From Oncomelania hupensis (Eukaryota; Mollusca; Gastropoda; Littorinimorpha; Pomatiopsidae): a stretch of DNA of 64,000 nt. The translations under genes were made by a program, and so were the position numbers. Positions 40,405-52,283 of this stretch are shown here, piece after piece (within the stretch, counting starts at the first letter, position 1; every line of letters begins with the position of its first letter). The notes under the pieces were generated by a model, which worked only from the letters and a program-made list of their open reading frames with translations, had not been told where the DNA came from and made no database searches. The stretch spans positions 53,532,799-53,596,798 of the forward strand of contig CM072525.1 of NCBI GenBank assembly GCA_036898135.1, in the 5' to 3' direction.

Positions 40405-40826
40405 GCAGAAAGGGAGGCGACTGGTTTAAGCTTGGGAGAGAGGTTGTCTACCTTACATTTATTGGTTAGACTAGCATTGGGTGGCTCATGCTGTGTAGAA
40501 TCAGTTGGTGTGACCATCGGGTTATGCAGGACAAGGCGACACGACATTTGTTCTCCCAGGCTGACCATTCGTCTTCTGCTTTTGGTAGTAAGCAGGACTA
40601 CATTGTTGGCAGGCATGTTATGCAGGTCAGTGGCAGTGACTTGTATGGATTGTCGTGGCTCTAGTAGCCTGCAACCCGGTTTACTGTCAATACGCTTCCC
40701 CCGCCTTGCAATGGCAAATATGTGTATGTCCGTCTTATGAGGGATAATAAGAAATAACAGCTCTGGCTGGGCAGTGTTTTCAAGGTGGTGACCGAGAGGC
40801 GAGAGTCAAATGTTCCGCTCGGGTAC
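40405..40826. repeat. Unclassified interspersed repeat (copy 3)
   Basis: Shares GAAAGGGAGGCGACTGGTTT, CATTTGTTCTCCC, GCAGGCATGTTATGCAGGTC and GTGTATGTCCGTCTTATGAG with copy 2. It is directly followed by an RTE-like fragment. Confidence 0.65.
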
Positions 40827-41205
40827 ACCAAGACCATCCTGCAAGGCATATGTGGTGCCCCAACGACCTTCGAGATGGAGAAAGTACTGCTCTGATCTTT
40901 ACAACCACACACCAAGCGGAGACCCATCACTTCTAGCATGTCCTCAGAACAGAGAAGATAAAGAAATCCTCCCAATTCTCCGAGAAGAATTTGAGGCAGC
41001 AGTGCTATGGCTAAAAAAAGGAGAAGTCAGCGGAAGTGGACACCATGCCGTCGGAATTGCTTTAAGCAGGAGGAAAAGCGATGATTGAAGCAATCACCAT
41101 TATATTTAACAAGATCTGGCAGATTGGAGAATGGTCTACACCATGGACTTGTCATCACTCTTCCCAAAACTGATAACCTTCATGAGTGTGAAAATGTCAC
41201 AGACT
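40827..41205 (+). pseudogene. RTE-like LINE copy 4, scrambled fragment
   Basis: Starts with short pieces of the family's 3' region (AAGACCATCCTGCAAGGCA; TGTGGTGCCCCAACGACCTT). It then jumps to the N-terminal RT linker (KYCSDLYNHTPSGDPSLLAC) and the GKSAGVDN-equivalent region, ending near 41205. Order and internal deletions show rearrangement. Multiple shifts. Confidence 0.75.
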
Positions 41206-42231
41206 GACTTGGGCAGGTGCACTAACTTAAGTATAAGTTTAATAAGATTCCAGATTACAGGCAGACTGAGCAATAGAAATATTAACTATCACAACACAAA
41301 CAAAATCTTGACACTAATCAGTCATTGAGGGAATCAAAACTACAACTTTAATTTGAATTATCCCAAAATATTCAGAGGTTTGAAAATGAAGTTTTAACAT
41401 CTCAAACATTCATAAGAAATTCACAGTATTAATTTGAACCTATTACATACACATTTAATGAAATAATTAATTAAGAAATTAACCCTTTAATTCACACACT
41501 AAAATACGAATTCATTTAATAATAACTCAAGCGCACAATATACGGCATTCAGTTTATTGATGCTGTACTACCCTACGCTAACAAACTACTACCAACCCTC
41601 ATTTCCCATACTAGGCCTATTCTACACTATACACCCAAAGACTACACATACAGGCATACATACAAAAAACTATCACTCTGGGATACGACTCCGCCCACAA
41701 TAAAACTAAATATTATAAAATAAAATTAGCAAAATAATTTCATTTTATAATATTTACATTTTATATATACAAAATAATTTGCGAAACCGAATTCCAAATT
41801 CTTACAAAATAAGACTTCTGATATAATAATCTAACTCGCCTTTCTACAACCGGTCGGACCACCTCCCAAAGATATGCTCTCTTGCTCAATCACACGCATC
41901 TCCTAGATTCCCTCACCAACTGTTTTACTTACTTACTTAAGTAAATTACCGTCCCCAGACACCAATGCGTATAGGGGACTTGTATGTAAGAATGCGGGCA
42001 ATTGGGCCCCAAAGGAGGGAAATAAAAGTTACGGTAAAAGTTCTGGACCACAATTAACGGGGAGGAGGGAGGGACAACACCCGGCCACACACCATCAGGG
42101 TGGAAGATTGAATGATTATAGTGATTTAACGATTTAGCGAATTACATTTTGGGGTAAAGAACATTTAACGCGTTAATGTTTTTTTAAAAGGTAAAGAAAA
42201 TTCAATGAATTAAAAACTAAAAGTAATGATG
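41206..42231. other. AT-rich stretch with a possible LINE 3' terminus
   Basis: No gene. At about 41933-42060 is TTACTTACTTACTTAAGTAA followed by CGTCCCCAGACACCAATGCG and GTATAGGGGACTTG. It resembles the 3' end of the I-like LINE at 53020-53070 (GGTCCCCGGACACAATAGCG), so it is probably a short 3' fragment of a related family. Confidence 0.5.
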
Positions 42232-42236
42232 ATCGA

Positions 42237-43031
42237 TGTGACGACACGAGTTTTCAGCACATATTAGAGATAGTTATATTTTGTGCAGAGTTGCACATCT
42301 CTACTATGCAGTGTATATAGATAGATCGGCAGTTTTCTTTTATTGCGCATGAAAGGTTAGAAAGCGTATTTCTCGTGTTAAACGCAGAAGGAGCTTATGC
42401 ATAAACGAGGTTAAAGGGGTTGAACTCGACTCGATCGTTTTCCTGTGTGCTGGTATGTGATGTAGCTGGCAGAGTCATCTTGGTTAAGGGTCGTTATTTC
42501 GAAGTGTTTCGAACCACCCAAGGTCTTGTTGCCCTTGTCGGGACAAGAATGCTAAAAAGTCTGTAGTGGGAGAACTGCGACTGCCATCTAGTTGTGTAAT
42601 ATAGGTGTAGAGTCCTGTTTCTAAAGCTGTGTGACCCTCTATTGGGTACCTGCTAAGGCTCAAGCACTTCGTCAGTGTTGAGATGCCCCAGCCATAGCTA
42701 GCATTAGCCATAAACGGATTTGAACTCTCAGACTAACCAGAACTGTATTGTGGAGTGTTGTTAAAGTGTTGTATTGTGCAGTGCTGTTCTGTGTATCACA
42801 AGCCGGGGACCTAAGATGAGTTGAAACCTGTAATTCATTTCCTTAGTGGCATTTGCACTTCGAGTCTTCGTACGTGAATGAATGATGGTGAATGAGGGGG
42901 AGAGGGGTGTATTTTGGTAAATAGTAATTTATCGATTTTTATATGATTTTCATATGATTTTCTTGTTGTATATATATAAACGGGAAATGCTGTTGCTGTT
43001 GTTGCCAAGTGGGTCAAAGGGCAATGCATGT

Positions 43032-43064
<33 letters not shown>

Positions 43065-44205
43065 GATGGATGTGATGAAAGGAGACAATGTACTGCGTTG
43101 GAGAAGGGGTGATGAAGGAGATGAATATGAGGGAAGCGTGTTTGTATTATAGTGTGATAGAAACAATTGTGAATGGAAAAAGATAATGACTTTGTATTGT
43201 AACGTGAAGAGTGGTGACGAAGATGGAGGTGTGATTGAGATGAATCGCTATGGTGTGAATGGGAGTGCAGTTATAATAACTATGTATATTATATAAACAA
43301 CCGTGTGTTATGAAAGTGATGAATTCTAGAATTAGGAAATGCATTGTAGTTTGAGATGTATAAACAGGTGAAGATGGCGGACGGCGGAAGGCGCATCTAT
43401 TATTTAATGTGTGGGTTTTTGTGGGCAAGCTAGTGAGACATTGTTATCTGTCGACAGAGATCTGGGCTTCGTTTTGCACCTTGTTCTGTTTCTGCTGGTG
43501 CAATCCTTACTGTTAACTCCGCCTTTGCCACCGTGGGTGTGGACATTGCCAGGCCACCACCACGACTGCCACGTCTTTGTATTGCGGTCGGTGCCATTGC
43601 TGGGTGTGGTTCCCCGTCGTCGCTGGGACATACCTGCTACTTCCAACATCCAGCAGTTTCCACCAGGGTCTCAGGATCCCATACGCATCACACCGACGCA
43701 CATACAGATTCGCATACACACACCTAAAAACATACCTAGTATAAATTACTTCTTTACACGAGTAATTACAGCAGTAGTATTTGAGCTCAAGTAATGGACA
43801 CTTAAGTTTTGAACGTTGACTTTGAACTATCAGCTGGCCAATTCTATACGGCCGAATTTCAAGATTCTTTTCTGATTGTGAATTTAAATTTGAATTGTAT
43901 TATTTAGTATAATCTAATTGATTGTCACCATTGTTGCATATTGTTGTGGATATTCTGTTGTGCATAGTTCTGGGGTTTTCAGTTAGACAAGGGGGGTAAC
44001 CGTTTAGTAAGTACAGGGTTGGGGGTCTTGATAGGGGTTGAGGGTGTGGTTTAGTGTCCCATATCCTGTGAGTGTGTGTGATATTGTTGAATAAAAGTGT
44101 GTGACTATTCATCTGGCATTTTGTGTTAGCTCTTTTTGTTTGAGTTTCTATCCTCCCACTCGTTGTTTGAGCTGACGTCGCGGAACCCGCTCGGGTGACG
44201 TGACA
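42237..44205 (+). mobile_element. Solo LTR, family C (1969 bp)
   Basis: Starts TGTGACGACACGAG and ends CGGGTGACGTGACA, flanked by ATCGA at 42232-42236 and 44206-44210. It is paralogous to 24645-27108 but lacks the 400-bp TIR insert. It has the TATATAGATAGATCGG box near 42313 and AATAAA near 44091. The absence of an internal region makes it a solo LTR. A GA microsatellite lies at 43033-43061. Confidence 0.85.
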
Positions 44206-44419
44206 ATCGATTTCTTTGGTTAAAAATTGCGTTACTTCAGTTTGATTTTCCGCCAAGAACAACAGGTGCCTATGCGCGAAGCCGGTTTGAGCCAGTTGCA
44301 ACTAGTTTGAGGCGGCTTGGATTAACCTATAAATATAGACATCGCCGCAAGCAAAATTTAGAAATTGGGAGATCCGTTGGATCTCATTTTTGATATGATG
44401 ATGATGGTCATTGTTGTCA

Positions 44420-44560
44420 GGGTGGCGACGTGGTGATCGTCCTTAACGCTCATGCAATAGGACGTTAAGCATCGTTTTCCGCCTACCCTGCTCAGTTGGT
44501 AAGAGCGTCTTGCTAGTAGCCGAAAGGTCGCTGGTTCGAATCCCGGATTGGTCAACGTGT
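44420..44560 (+). repeat. tRNA-derived SINE head or tRNA pseudogene
   Basis: CCTGCTCAGTTGGTAAGAGC (box A region, D-arm) and GGTTCGAATCC (box B, T-arm) are correctly spaced at about 44488-44507 and 44532-44542. The anticodon stem does not pair well (TCTTG against CCGAA) and the acceptor arms match poorly, so a working tRNA is unlikely. The upstream GGACGTTAAGCA motif suggests a SINE. Confidence 0.55.
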
Positions 44561-45110
44561 GATCATATTATTTTCCCCTTTACCAACAACTGGCCCGCTA
44601 GTGTCAGTATAAATCGGTCCAGTAGTCACCTATATGCGAAAGTGTCGTGTGACTATAATCTACATACAAACAAGCCTACCCTGCATCAGTTCATATTAAA
44701 GTTTGAGATCGTAAAAAGAAGTTGGCTTCCTGCAGTGATTCGAGAGATGGAAGATTGCCAACATTTTTAGAAGCGTTTATGGAATACTACGACTTTGTTG
44801 GAGGAAAGTCAGTCGAGACGCTCATATTTAAATTTAGATTCTTTTAATTCTAGCTGCTGTATTTGAATGCTTAGCTTAATTTCTTTGTCTCGTTGGTGTG
44901 CTTGGGTTAAAATGCTTGGAAGGGGTGTGAATGAGTGTTGCAAGGACAGATTGGAAAAAAAGTATAATATCTCGATTCTTGTTGTCAATAAAATATCAAA
45001 TCAAATCACATTATTTGTTCTTGATTTATTTTTCAATGTGTTCATAGATTACATGAGTTCTAACACAAGTTGTATGTAATTTTTTCTTACTGCATACCAC
45101 TTTTTGGGGG
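44561..45110. other. Non-coding spacer; possible LINE 3' tail
   Basis: AATAAAATATCAAATCAAATCA at about 44990-45010 looks like the polyadenylation site and short-repeat tail of a LINE. No coding part is recognisable upstream. Confidence 0.35.
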
Positions 45111-48083
45111 TCTGAGCTGAGCAATAATCATTCATGTATTTAACGAAAATTTCTTTCTTAAAAAAATTAAATTAATTTATTTATTTAATTTTTGAAAAAA
45201 AAAGATTTTTATTAATTTTTTTTAACGTTTTACCTAAATTACAGAAAATTTATTTCTTTACAGAAAAAAAGTAAATACTATCAACCCTGCACACCATGCA
45301 CACCCAATTTAAAAGATTAAAACTAATATCATAAGTAAAACTTAAAATAGCATCTCTACAAGCCAATCCATAACTGTTATTGTTTAAAATTCCAAAATGT
45401 AAAAATATAAATGCACTTACGGTGCAGCGGGCAGCATGAGAGGGAGAAAACGAAACAAGTTCATGTTCTCCCACCATCTGTCCTGTCCGTTAATATATAC
45501 AATGGAGATTTTTTAAAAAGTATAAAATACGAAGTCCAATAAATGTTACTAATTAAAATATAGAGTATAAAGCGCCCACGGTGTGGCGGACTAGAGCAGA
45601 GGGGAGAAAAGCAAAAAATATATTCATGTTCTCCCACACTCTGTCCCATCAATTAATATGTACATTAAAATAGGTTAAATGAAAGGTACTAAAATCAGTA
45701 TGGCGTCGGACACAACTGGGGGAGCACCACGACATCATAGGCCAACTAAAGCGATCCTCATCAGAGGGAACCATCGGGGGCCATCATGTGACCAAGAGGT
45801 CAGTTAACTAAATGTATAATATCATAACATACTTATGTTAACCTATACATGCACGATTGATAATCCTAATCAATTTAAAACTAACATTTCACTGTCAGGT
45901 AGCCTTCGGCAATTGACAGCCATCATGCGGGCGGTGGCAGTGAGACGATAAACGGCAAAGCACGGCATGGGATCGTCCCGCCACAAATTTTAATGGCAGC
46001 AGTAAAAAGTTTATTTCACATTCTGTCGGAGGTAGGGACCCACGGCAACCCAAGGCCATGAAGCAGTCTGCCTTAACAAAGCTACAGTAGCATCTCTGGC
46101 CATACTAGTGGCCTGCCACCAACCAAAGGGGCAGACAGGGAAGATCGCAACCGGTCCGCGGTCGTAGTCTCACGTCAGATGTGAAAAAGACGTGAAAATA
46201 AAATAATGTACAACTTACAACCAGAAAGAATACTCACAAATAGCTTGCTACGGCGGAGTGATAGATACAGCGAGCTGCCAGCAGCTACAGGGATGGTTCC
46301 ACAGCAGAAGAATAAGTAATAAGGTCGTCACAACGGGGCCGATTCCGCGGAGAGAACAAGAGTAACGCAGAGGGAGAAAATCACTAGAGAGTTCATTGCA
46401 ATAGAAAGGACAATGATCGAAATCGAGAATCTGGCCACAGATGCAGCCAACATCAAGAAACATGGTACGCAAAGAGCCAGAGCAGAGCCAAAGGGCGATA
46501 GTCTTGACGTAACCAGGCATAGAACTAAACAATGGGAAAGGGCCCCGCCCCTCGAGAAGTGGGCGAACACCACTCCACCCCCACCAGCCGGGCCAGTAAA
46601 TTCGGGGACAAATTATACAGGAGCTCAGCCCCAAATAGAAGACGGGAACGAACCACAGCCCAGCGAGGGTGACAAGCGTACGGGGGTCCTAAGCCCAGGA
46701 CTCGCACCGCAGGGAGAGGAGGAAACCAATTGCATTTCCAGCACTGGCTACACTATGGTAAACATGGGAGCGATAACCTCCGTTCTGTTGAAAAATGAAG
46801 CCCAAGTAGCGGAGGGGGAAATTGCAGAACCAGCCACCTAAATAGTGAGGTTATTGAAAAACGGATGCCATCGGTGACGAAAAGGAGCAAAAACTGTTTT
46901 GGAGGGGGCCAGGAAAAGGCCAGAAGTTGTCAAAGAAGCAGCCACCCGGGCTATATCGACCTGAAAATTGGCCAAATCCTGACCAAGAAGAGCGTAGGAG
47001 GAACGAGGGATCCTGCCGCGTGTAGTACGCCACAGGGCCACGTCATCGGCGTGGAGAGTCGCCGTGGTACTGACCGAGACATCAAGTCCTACCTCAGAGA
47101 GGGCAATAGAGAACAGCAGTGGGGCGATGACAGAGCCCTGTGGCACACCCATGGACAAACGCCCAACCGGGAAAAGGGTCCCACCGCAACGTACCTGAAT
47201 GCGGCGATCCCGAAGAAAAGCCGCAACAAAACCTCTAATGGAGTAGTCTACACCCAAGGAGCGGAGCCGCTCCAAAATGCCCTTGAGATGTCGAAGAAAC
47301 AAGCAAATACAATGCGCCTACGGGCCCGAGCGGATATGTTCGTTGAGACGAACTAGGTGATCGGCCACCCGCCTACCCCGCCGAAAAACTGCCTGTGCGG
47401 ACTGGAGAACCCTCCTTGAAGCACAGAAGTGCTCGAGTCTAGTTTTAATAATACGTTCGTATAGTTTGCAGGTATGATTAGTAAGGGTAATAGGTCTGTA
47501 ATGATCAATAAGTTTAAAGGATTTATTTTGTTTTAGAATCGGAACGACTGTGGCCTCCGGCCACTTGTCGGGGACAGATCCAGCAAGAAAACATTTGTTT
47601 AAGTGCTTCAATAGCAGCATTTAAAACGAAAGAGGTGCACTTTTGATCATAAGATAGTGGACCCCGTCGGGCCCCGTGCCCTTTCCAACTGGACAAGACC
47701 GCAGGGCCCTTAGGAGCCCCACTATAGTAAGAGAACACTGCAGCGTGGAAGGAGCAACCAAGGGAGGAAACTGGGCCTCGGCGGCAGCTCTGCACTCAAT
47801 CTCGGCAGCGGCAAGAGGACTCCCGTTACTAACGGCAACGAACTTAGTAAGGAAGACCGAAGCCTTAGAATCTCCAGTAGAAAAGGTGGTGGTACCATCG
47901 GAGAGGTCAAAGTCTATAGGGCGGTACATGCCTCGAACCTTACGCAAGTTGGTTCAGAGCTGCCCGACACCCTGACTACCAGACAGCTTGGACAATCAGT
48001 GATCTCGTTTGGAAGCGGCAATGATACGCTTAGCGGTCATTTTAGTTAACTTCATATGTTCATGCGTTTCAAGGGTGTTTATG
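45111..48083 (-). mobile_element. I-like LINE copy B, internally deleted
   Basis: Minus-strand LINE; the 5' side is cut at 48083 by RTE-like copy 5. Coding remnants lie at 46248-48060. RNase H is missing between the LLFGAELLY block (about 46640) and the C-terminal cysteine block (about 46395). The presumed 3' UTR (45111-46230) holds a tandem duplication of about 160 bp (AGGGAGAAAACG... at 45440 and GGGGAGAAAAGC... at 45600, each with TTCATGTTCTCCCAC). Confidence 0.72.
46248..48060 (-). pseudogene. I-like LINE copy B ORF2 remnant (RT and C-terminus)
   Basis: Blocks in order on the minus strand: linker HEHMKLTKMTAKRIIAASKR (about 48000-48060), GKGTGPDGVHYLMIKSAPL (about 47640), TVVPILKQNKSFKLIDHYRP (about 47540), RR..DHLVRLNEHIR (47330), SMGVPQGSVIAPLLFSIALS (47140) and LHADDVALWRTT (47020). 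Then comes LLFGAELLYNLS and finally FDHCPFYCNEL, the C-terminal zinc motif. The catalytic box is HADD where copy 54618-57761 has YADD. Numerous shifts; clearly dead. Confidence 0.78.
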
Positions 48084-48996
48084 CCTTTGTCCAAGGCCAA
48101 TCCCTCAACACAGTGCATATCTTCAAATATTTAGAAGCCGTTATATCATACAATGGGTCCTGACAGGAAGTCCTCTCCAGGATCGCACAAACAACTGCAG
48201 CCCTGACAAGGCTGAAGCCCATTTGGAAAGAAAAGACCAACAGTTTATATTCCAAGGTAAGACTGCTGCGTTCCATTGTCATCTCCATCTTCCTATATGC
48301 TTGCGAAACATGGACCCTCACAGCAGATCTATATCTAACACGAAGCATGGAGATGAGGTGCTACAGAAGACTTGTGGGCATTTCATATACCAAGCTAATC
48401 ACCAACAACGAAGTCCGACAGACCATCTCACAAGCCATTGGACAACATGATGACATGCTCACAGTGGTGAAAAACCGGAAACTCCGATGGTATGGCCACG
48501 TCACCAGAGCATCAGGCCTTGCATAAACATACTGCAAGGTGCGGTGCAAGGAGGCAGACGAAGAGGGAGACCGAAAAAGAGGTGGGAGGACAACATTCGA
48601 GAATGGACTGGTTTGACACTGAACGAAGCCATGAGGATTGCTGAAAACAGAGAAAGATGAGTAGGTAAAGGTGATCCCATAGCCTTGTGGCCGCAGGGGA
48701 GCGTGATGTTGGAGGTCACACTTATCTTGGGCCAGCGTAATGAGGGTGATGCCCATCTCTCTCCCTCGCTGCTTTACCTTCCCCACCCTTAAGAGAGTAG
48801 GTACTCAGTCACAGTTGAGTCAACTGGGGGTGTTGTTATTTGTCGCTTCACGGTTTGCGGTCACCCATCCAAGTGCTAACCACACTGGACGGTGCTTAAC
48901 TTGCGACATAGTAGCGAGTGAAAGATGGAGTACGCTGGTTAAAAGATCATCTGTGGTGTCAAAACGACTTTTGAGTTACGGGATAGGATAGGATAG
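48084..48996 (+). mobile_element. RTE-like LINE copy 5, short 3' copy split by a SINE
   Basis: Plus strand, starting at GTCCAAGGCCAATCCCTCAA and ending in GGGATAGGATAGGATAGA. It covers the RT thumb to the 3' end (ERKDQQFIFQ region onwards). Stops and shifts are frequent. The SINE at 48664-48919 has a duplication of about 12 bp. Confidence 0.85.
48664..48919 (-). mobile_element. 5S rRNA-derived SINE (SINE3-like), 256 bp
   Basis: Inserted in RTE-like copy 5 with duplication GAAAGATG(G)AGTA at 48652-48663 and 48920-48932. On the minus strand it begins near CGCAAGTTAAGCACC and has GTGGTTAGCACTTGGATGGG then TGACCGC. That is the box A to box C part of 5S rRNA (about positions 45-95), so it carries a type 1 Pol III internal promoter. 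The rest is unrelated tail. It is not a 5S gene: only about 50 nt match. Confidence 0.78.
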
Positions 48997-49291
48997 AGAG
49001 CGGGTAGCGCAGTCAATGTCATGGGTATCATAAATACAACATTCTTGCAGAGGGTACATTTTTCTTTGTTAATGCGCCTGTAGTCTGCACACAAAAAGTT
49101 TAGATCCTATTCTTGAGATTTTTTTTTTCTCGCGACTTTCAACGTTCAAACATATTTGTGTTTTGAGTGACTGTGTTAGGGGGAAAATTGAATATAGAGG
49201 GCAACACTCACAAACGCGCGCGCGCGCACACACACACACTCACACAACAGTATGCAGATCACTATACACATATTTGAATCTCTATATTGCC
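48997..49291. repeat. Spacer with CG/CA dinucleotide repeat
   Basis: (CG)n followed by (CA)n at about 49217-49247; otherwise nothing recognisable. Confidence 0.7.
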
Positions 49292-49981
49292 CTATCCTAT
49301 CCTATTCTATCCTATCCCGTAACTCGGAGGTCGTAGGGGCACCACAAATGATCGCTTAACCAGCGTACTCCATCTTTCCCTGTCCTCTGCAACACCGATG
49401 GTTTCGCTCAGTGTCAAACCAGTCCATTCTCGAATGTTGTCCTCCCACCTCTTTTTCGGTCTCCCTCTTCTTCTACCTCCTTGCAATGTGCCTTGCAGGA
49501 TGGTTTTTGCAAGACCTGATGATCTGATGACGTGGCCATACCATCGAAGTTTCCGTTTTTTCATCACTGTGAGCAGGTCATCGTGGTGTCCAATGGATGT
49601 GTGATGGTCTGTCGGACTTCGTCGTTGGTGATGTGCTGGGTATAAGGAATGCCCAGAAGTCTTCTGTAGCACCTCATCTCCATGCTTTGTATTCTTCGTT
49701 GTAGATCTGCTGTGAAGGTCAATGTTTCGCAAGCGTATAGGAAGATGGAGATGGCAAGGGCGCGCAGCAGTCTTATCTTGGAATGTTGGCTGATGGTCCT
49801 GTCTTTCCAAAGTGGCTTTAACCTCGCCAAGGCGCAGTTGTTTCTGCGATCCTGGAGAGGACTTCCTGTCAGGACCCATTGTCTGATACCAATGGCTCCT
49901 AAATATATAAAGCTATGCACTGTGTTGAGGGATTGGCCTTGGACTTTGATGTCCATGTTGATGCCATTGGTGTCATTTGTG
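49292..49981 (-). mobile_element. RTE-like LINE copy 6, 3' fragment
   Basis: Minus strand, tail CCTATCCTATTCTATCC at 49292-49316. It is 5'-truncated in the IKVQGQSLNTVHSF block. Duplication TATTGCC lies at 49285-49291 and 49982-49988. It encodes the C-terminal KKRKLRWYGHVIRSSGLAKT and GRRRGRPKKRWEDN blocks with frameshifts. Confidence 0.85.
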
Positions 49982-49988
49982 TATTGCC

Positions 49989-50527
49989 TTTACTACAATT
50001 GGCTATAACTTCAATTTCATGGTTATATTTGGGACTCACACGCATACGAGGTTTTATTGATAGTTTATTTCATTTATCTTCTTCAGTGTTGCCTGCGCCA
50101 GAGTAAAGTGATAGCCGCAAAATAACGAGAACCTCCAGAAGTCTGCAAGAGATAAACTTGAAATATTATAAAGTTAACAAAATGACGACGGGTTGAATTG
50201 TGCGTAAACACGTCTACCAGGCAATCTCTCTCTCTCTCTTTCTCTATGTCTCTCTCTCTCTGTCTCTCTCTCTGTCTCTCTCTCTGTCTCTCTCTCACTC
50301 TCTCTCTCTCCCTCTCTTTCTCTCTCTCTCACTCTCTCTCTCTCTCTCTCTCTTACACACACACACACAGATAAAAGAGAGAGACAGCTACAGTTTTTGG
50401 ACTTCTTAACGTTTTCATTTTGGGTAGTTTTGTTCGCACAACATTTTAATGTGAATGTGCTCTTCTTTGCGTTATATGGGTAGCTTTGTTCACACGACGT
50501 TTTAATGTAAATATTCTCTTCTTGATG
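49989..50527. repeat. (CT)n microsatellite and a tandem dimer
   Basis: CT-rich tract at 50222-50354. From about 50425 to 50525 a segment of about 68 bp (GGGTAGTTTTGTTCGCACAA) is duplicated with changes. No gene seen. Confidence 0.8.
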
Positions 50528-50617
50528 CTCAGCCGGCACTGTGCTATGTCCATTGTCTGGATTTTTTGTGGAGACCAAGCGTGTTTGCCAGTATCACATT
50601 GTTGTATCTGGCAAACA

Positions 50618-51063
50618 ACAACAGGCCTAAAATTTTTGAAGTCATTAAAAGCCTGTATGGCAAGGCGACCAGTGCAGTCCTCCATAACAGCGCCAACGGA
50701 AACTGGTTCAAAAAATCAATCGGTGTGCGTCAGGGATGCTTACTCTCTCAAACACTCTTCAACATCTTCCTAGAGCGCATCATGTCAGATGCCCTTGCAG
50801 ATCACGAAGGCACAGTCAGCATAGGGGATAGAGCAATGTCCAACTTTCGTTTTGCGGATGACATTGATGGATTGGCTGGAGAGGAACAAGGAGTTGAACA
50901 GCTGGTACAGAGGCACCACCCCCAGAGCCTAAAAAATGGAAATAAATGCAGAGAAGACCAAACTGATGACCAACAATACCATTGGCATTAACATGAACAT
51001 CAAAGTCCAAGGCCAATCCCTCAATACAATGCATAGCTTCAAATATTTAGGAGCCATTGTATC
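50618..51063 (+). pseudogene. RTE-like reverse transcriptase (copy 7)
   Basis: RT segment with motif B GVRQGCLLS and the catalytic FADD. A frameshift near 50920 (RHHPQSLKNGNK against RLDTTSRAYGME in other copies) breaks it. The MNIKVQGQSLNT block runs up to the LTR border. Confidence 0.75.
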
Positions 51064-51686
51064 TGTTACGTTGAAACGCGAACGAAAGTATGTTTGAAAC
51101 ACGCACGATAGATCTAATCGTTTCGTTTTGCAAAGTATTCAATAATAGAGTTTATTTACCTTTGATTTGAGTTTGCATTGTTGTTAGGAGAGGTTTTGTA
51201 TAACGTTGATAATTTTAGTTGGTCGATATTGTTGGAGAATTCTCTAGATTTTGAGTATTTACTATCAATGGAAACTTCCCGATGGATATCGAAGTATGAG
51301 AATGTTCCCGGAAGGAGAAGAAATAGGTATGACGTAAGACAGTAATGACGAAGTTAGAAGCGATTGGTTAAATTGCGACATACGAGATTGATCCAGAGTG
51401 TTCGGGAGTATCAAGAGACTATTTAAGTGCCGCAATGTTTCAAAAGAGTAGAGATAGTTGTTGATAGTTGGAAAGTAAAACTTGAGAGTGAAAAGGCGAT
51501 TGTATGCAGTTGTTGATGTGTGCTGAATAAAAGTGGAAAACTTCATACGTCGACTTTGTGACTTGTATGCTGATTGAGCGGGTTGCGTGGATAAACGAAT
51601 CAGAGTTACACCTTATCAGGACTTCAGCATCGGGGCTGAATCAAATACTGATAAAGAAAAACACCATCATCAAACCGAGTGTAACA
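51064..51686 (+). mobile_element. Solo LTR, family B (623 bp)
   Basis: Begins TGTTACGTTGAAACGCG and ends CCGAGTGTAACA, flanked by GTATC at 51059-51063 and 51687-51691. Same length as 31441-32063. A TATTTAAG box is near 51418 and AATAAA near 51526. It interrupts RTE-like copy 7, so it is younger than that copy. Confidence 0.92.
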
Positions 51687-51752
51687 GTATCAGACAATGG
51701 GTCCCGACATGAAGTCCTCTTCAGAATCGTACAAACAACTGCTGCCCTGCCC

Positions 51753-52283
51753 CCGAGTTTTTTGTGTTTTTGTCCAAACTAGTTTCATCAGTCATTCGCC
51801 GAAAACGGCAATCATCGAAGTCGAACGAAGCTCCCCGATGTGTTACGAAATGATGCTTGGATGACTATGACTAGTTAAGCATTAAAAATGGTCGCTGTTG
51901 CTTCTAATTCTGTTCGATTTACACAGATTAGCATTTCGCAACGGTATACTTTGTTAAGATGAGCTATTTATTATTGACCATATTTACTAGTTCCGTTCCT
52001 TGTTTGCTTTTGTTAGTTTTCAGCAGTAGGCTAATAATAGCTTTCCACATTTCCTGCCTAGAACCAAGTACACACTATTATATACATAGGCCTAATCTAC
52101 ATTATATATTATAAGTCAGTCTCCGCACAGCGAAGAAGCGTCACTAGCTGAATATAATTATTAGGCCTCTATTGTTTGATTTATAGGTAAATAAATGTAT
52201 AAACTATATCTATTCTAATTAATAATATTTAGGCCTATACTTTATAATATTCGAATCTTTAAATTTCCAGAGAAGGACGAGTA
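51753..52283. other. Non-coding AT-rich spacer
   Basis: No gene, tandem repeat or element end recognised. GCCTA/TAGGC-rich bits are scattered. Confidence 0.55.

Larger units (their letters stand above)
50528..51752 (+). mobile_element. RTE-like LINE copy 7 with 5' inversion, split by a solo LTR
   Basis: RT begins at about 50618 (PKIFEVIKSLYGKATSAVLH), continues through IGVRQGCLLSQTLFN and FRFADDIDGLAG to 51063, then resumes at 51687-51752. The preceding 50528-50610 is a piece of the family's endonuclease in the opposite orientation (matches 12700-12780). That is a twin-priming signature. It is 3'-truncated near 51752. Confidence 0.82.

Noticed and set aside
43411..43794. 127-codon frame shared with 26318-26632 as a conserved gene
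   Set aside because: Both lie in homologous LTR sequence; the frames are not kept in the same register and show no domain.
48857..48903. A functional 5S rRNA gene
   Set aside because: Only about 50 of about 120 nt match, and the segment lies in a 256-bp insert with a target duplication, so it is a SINE.
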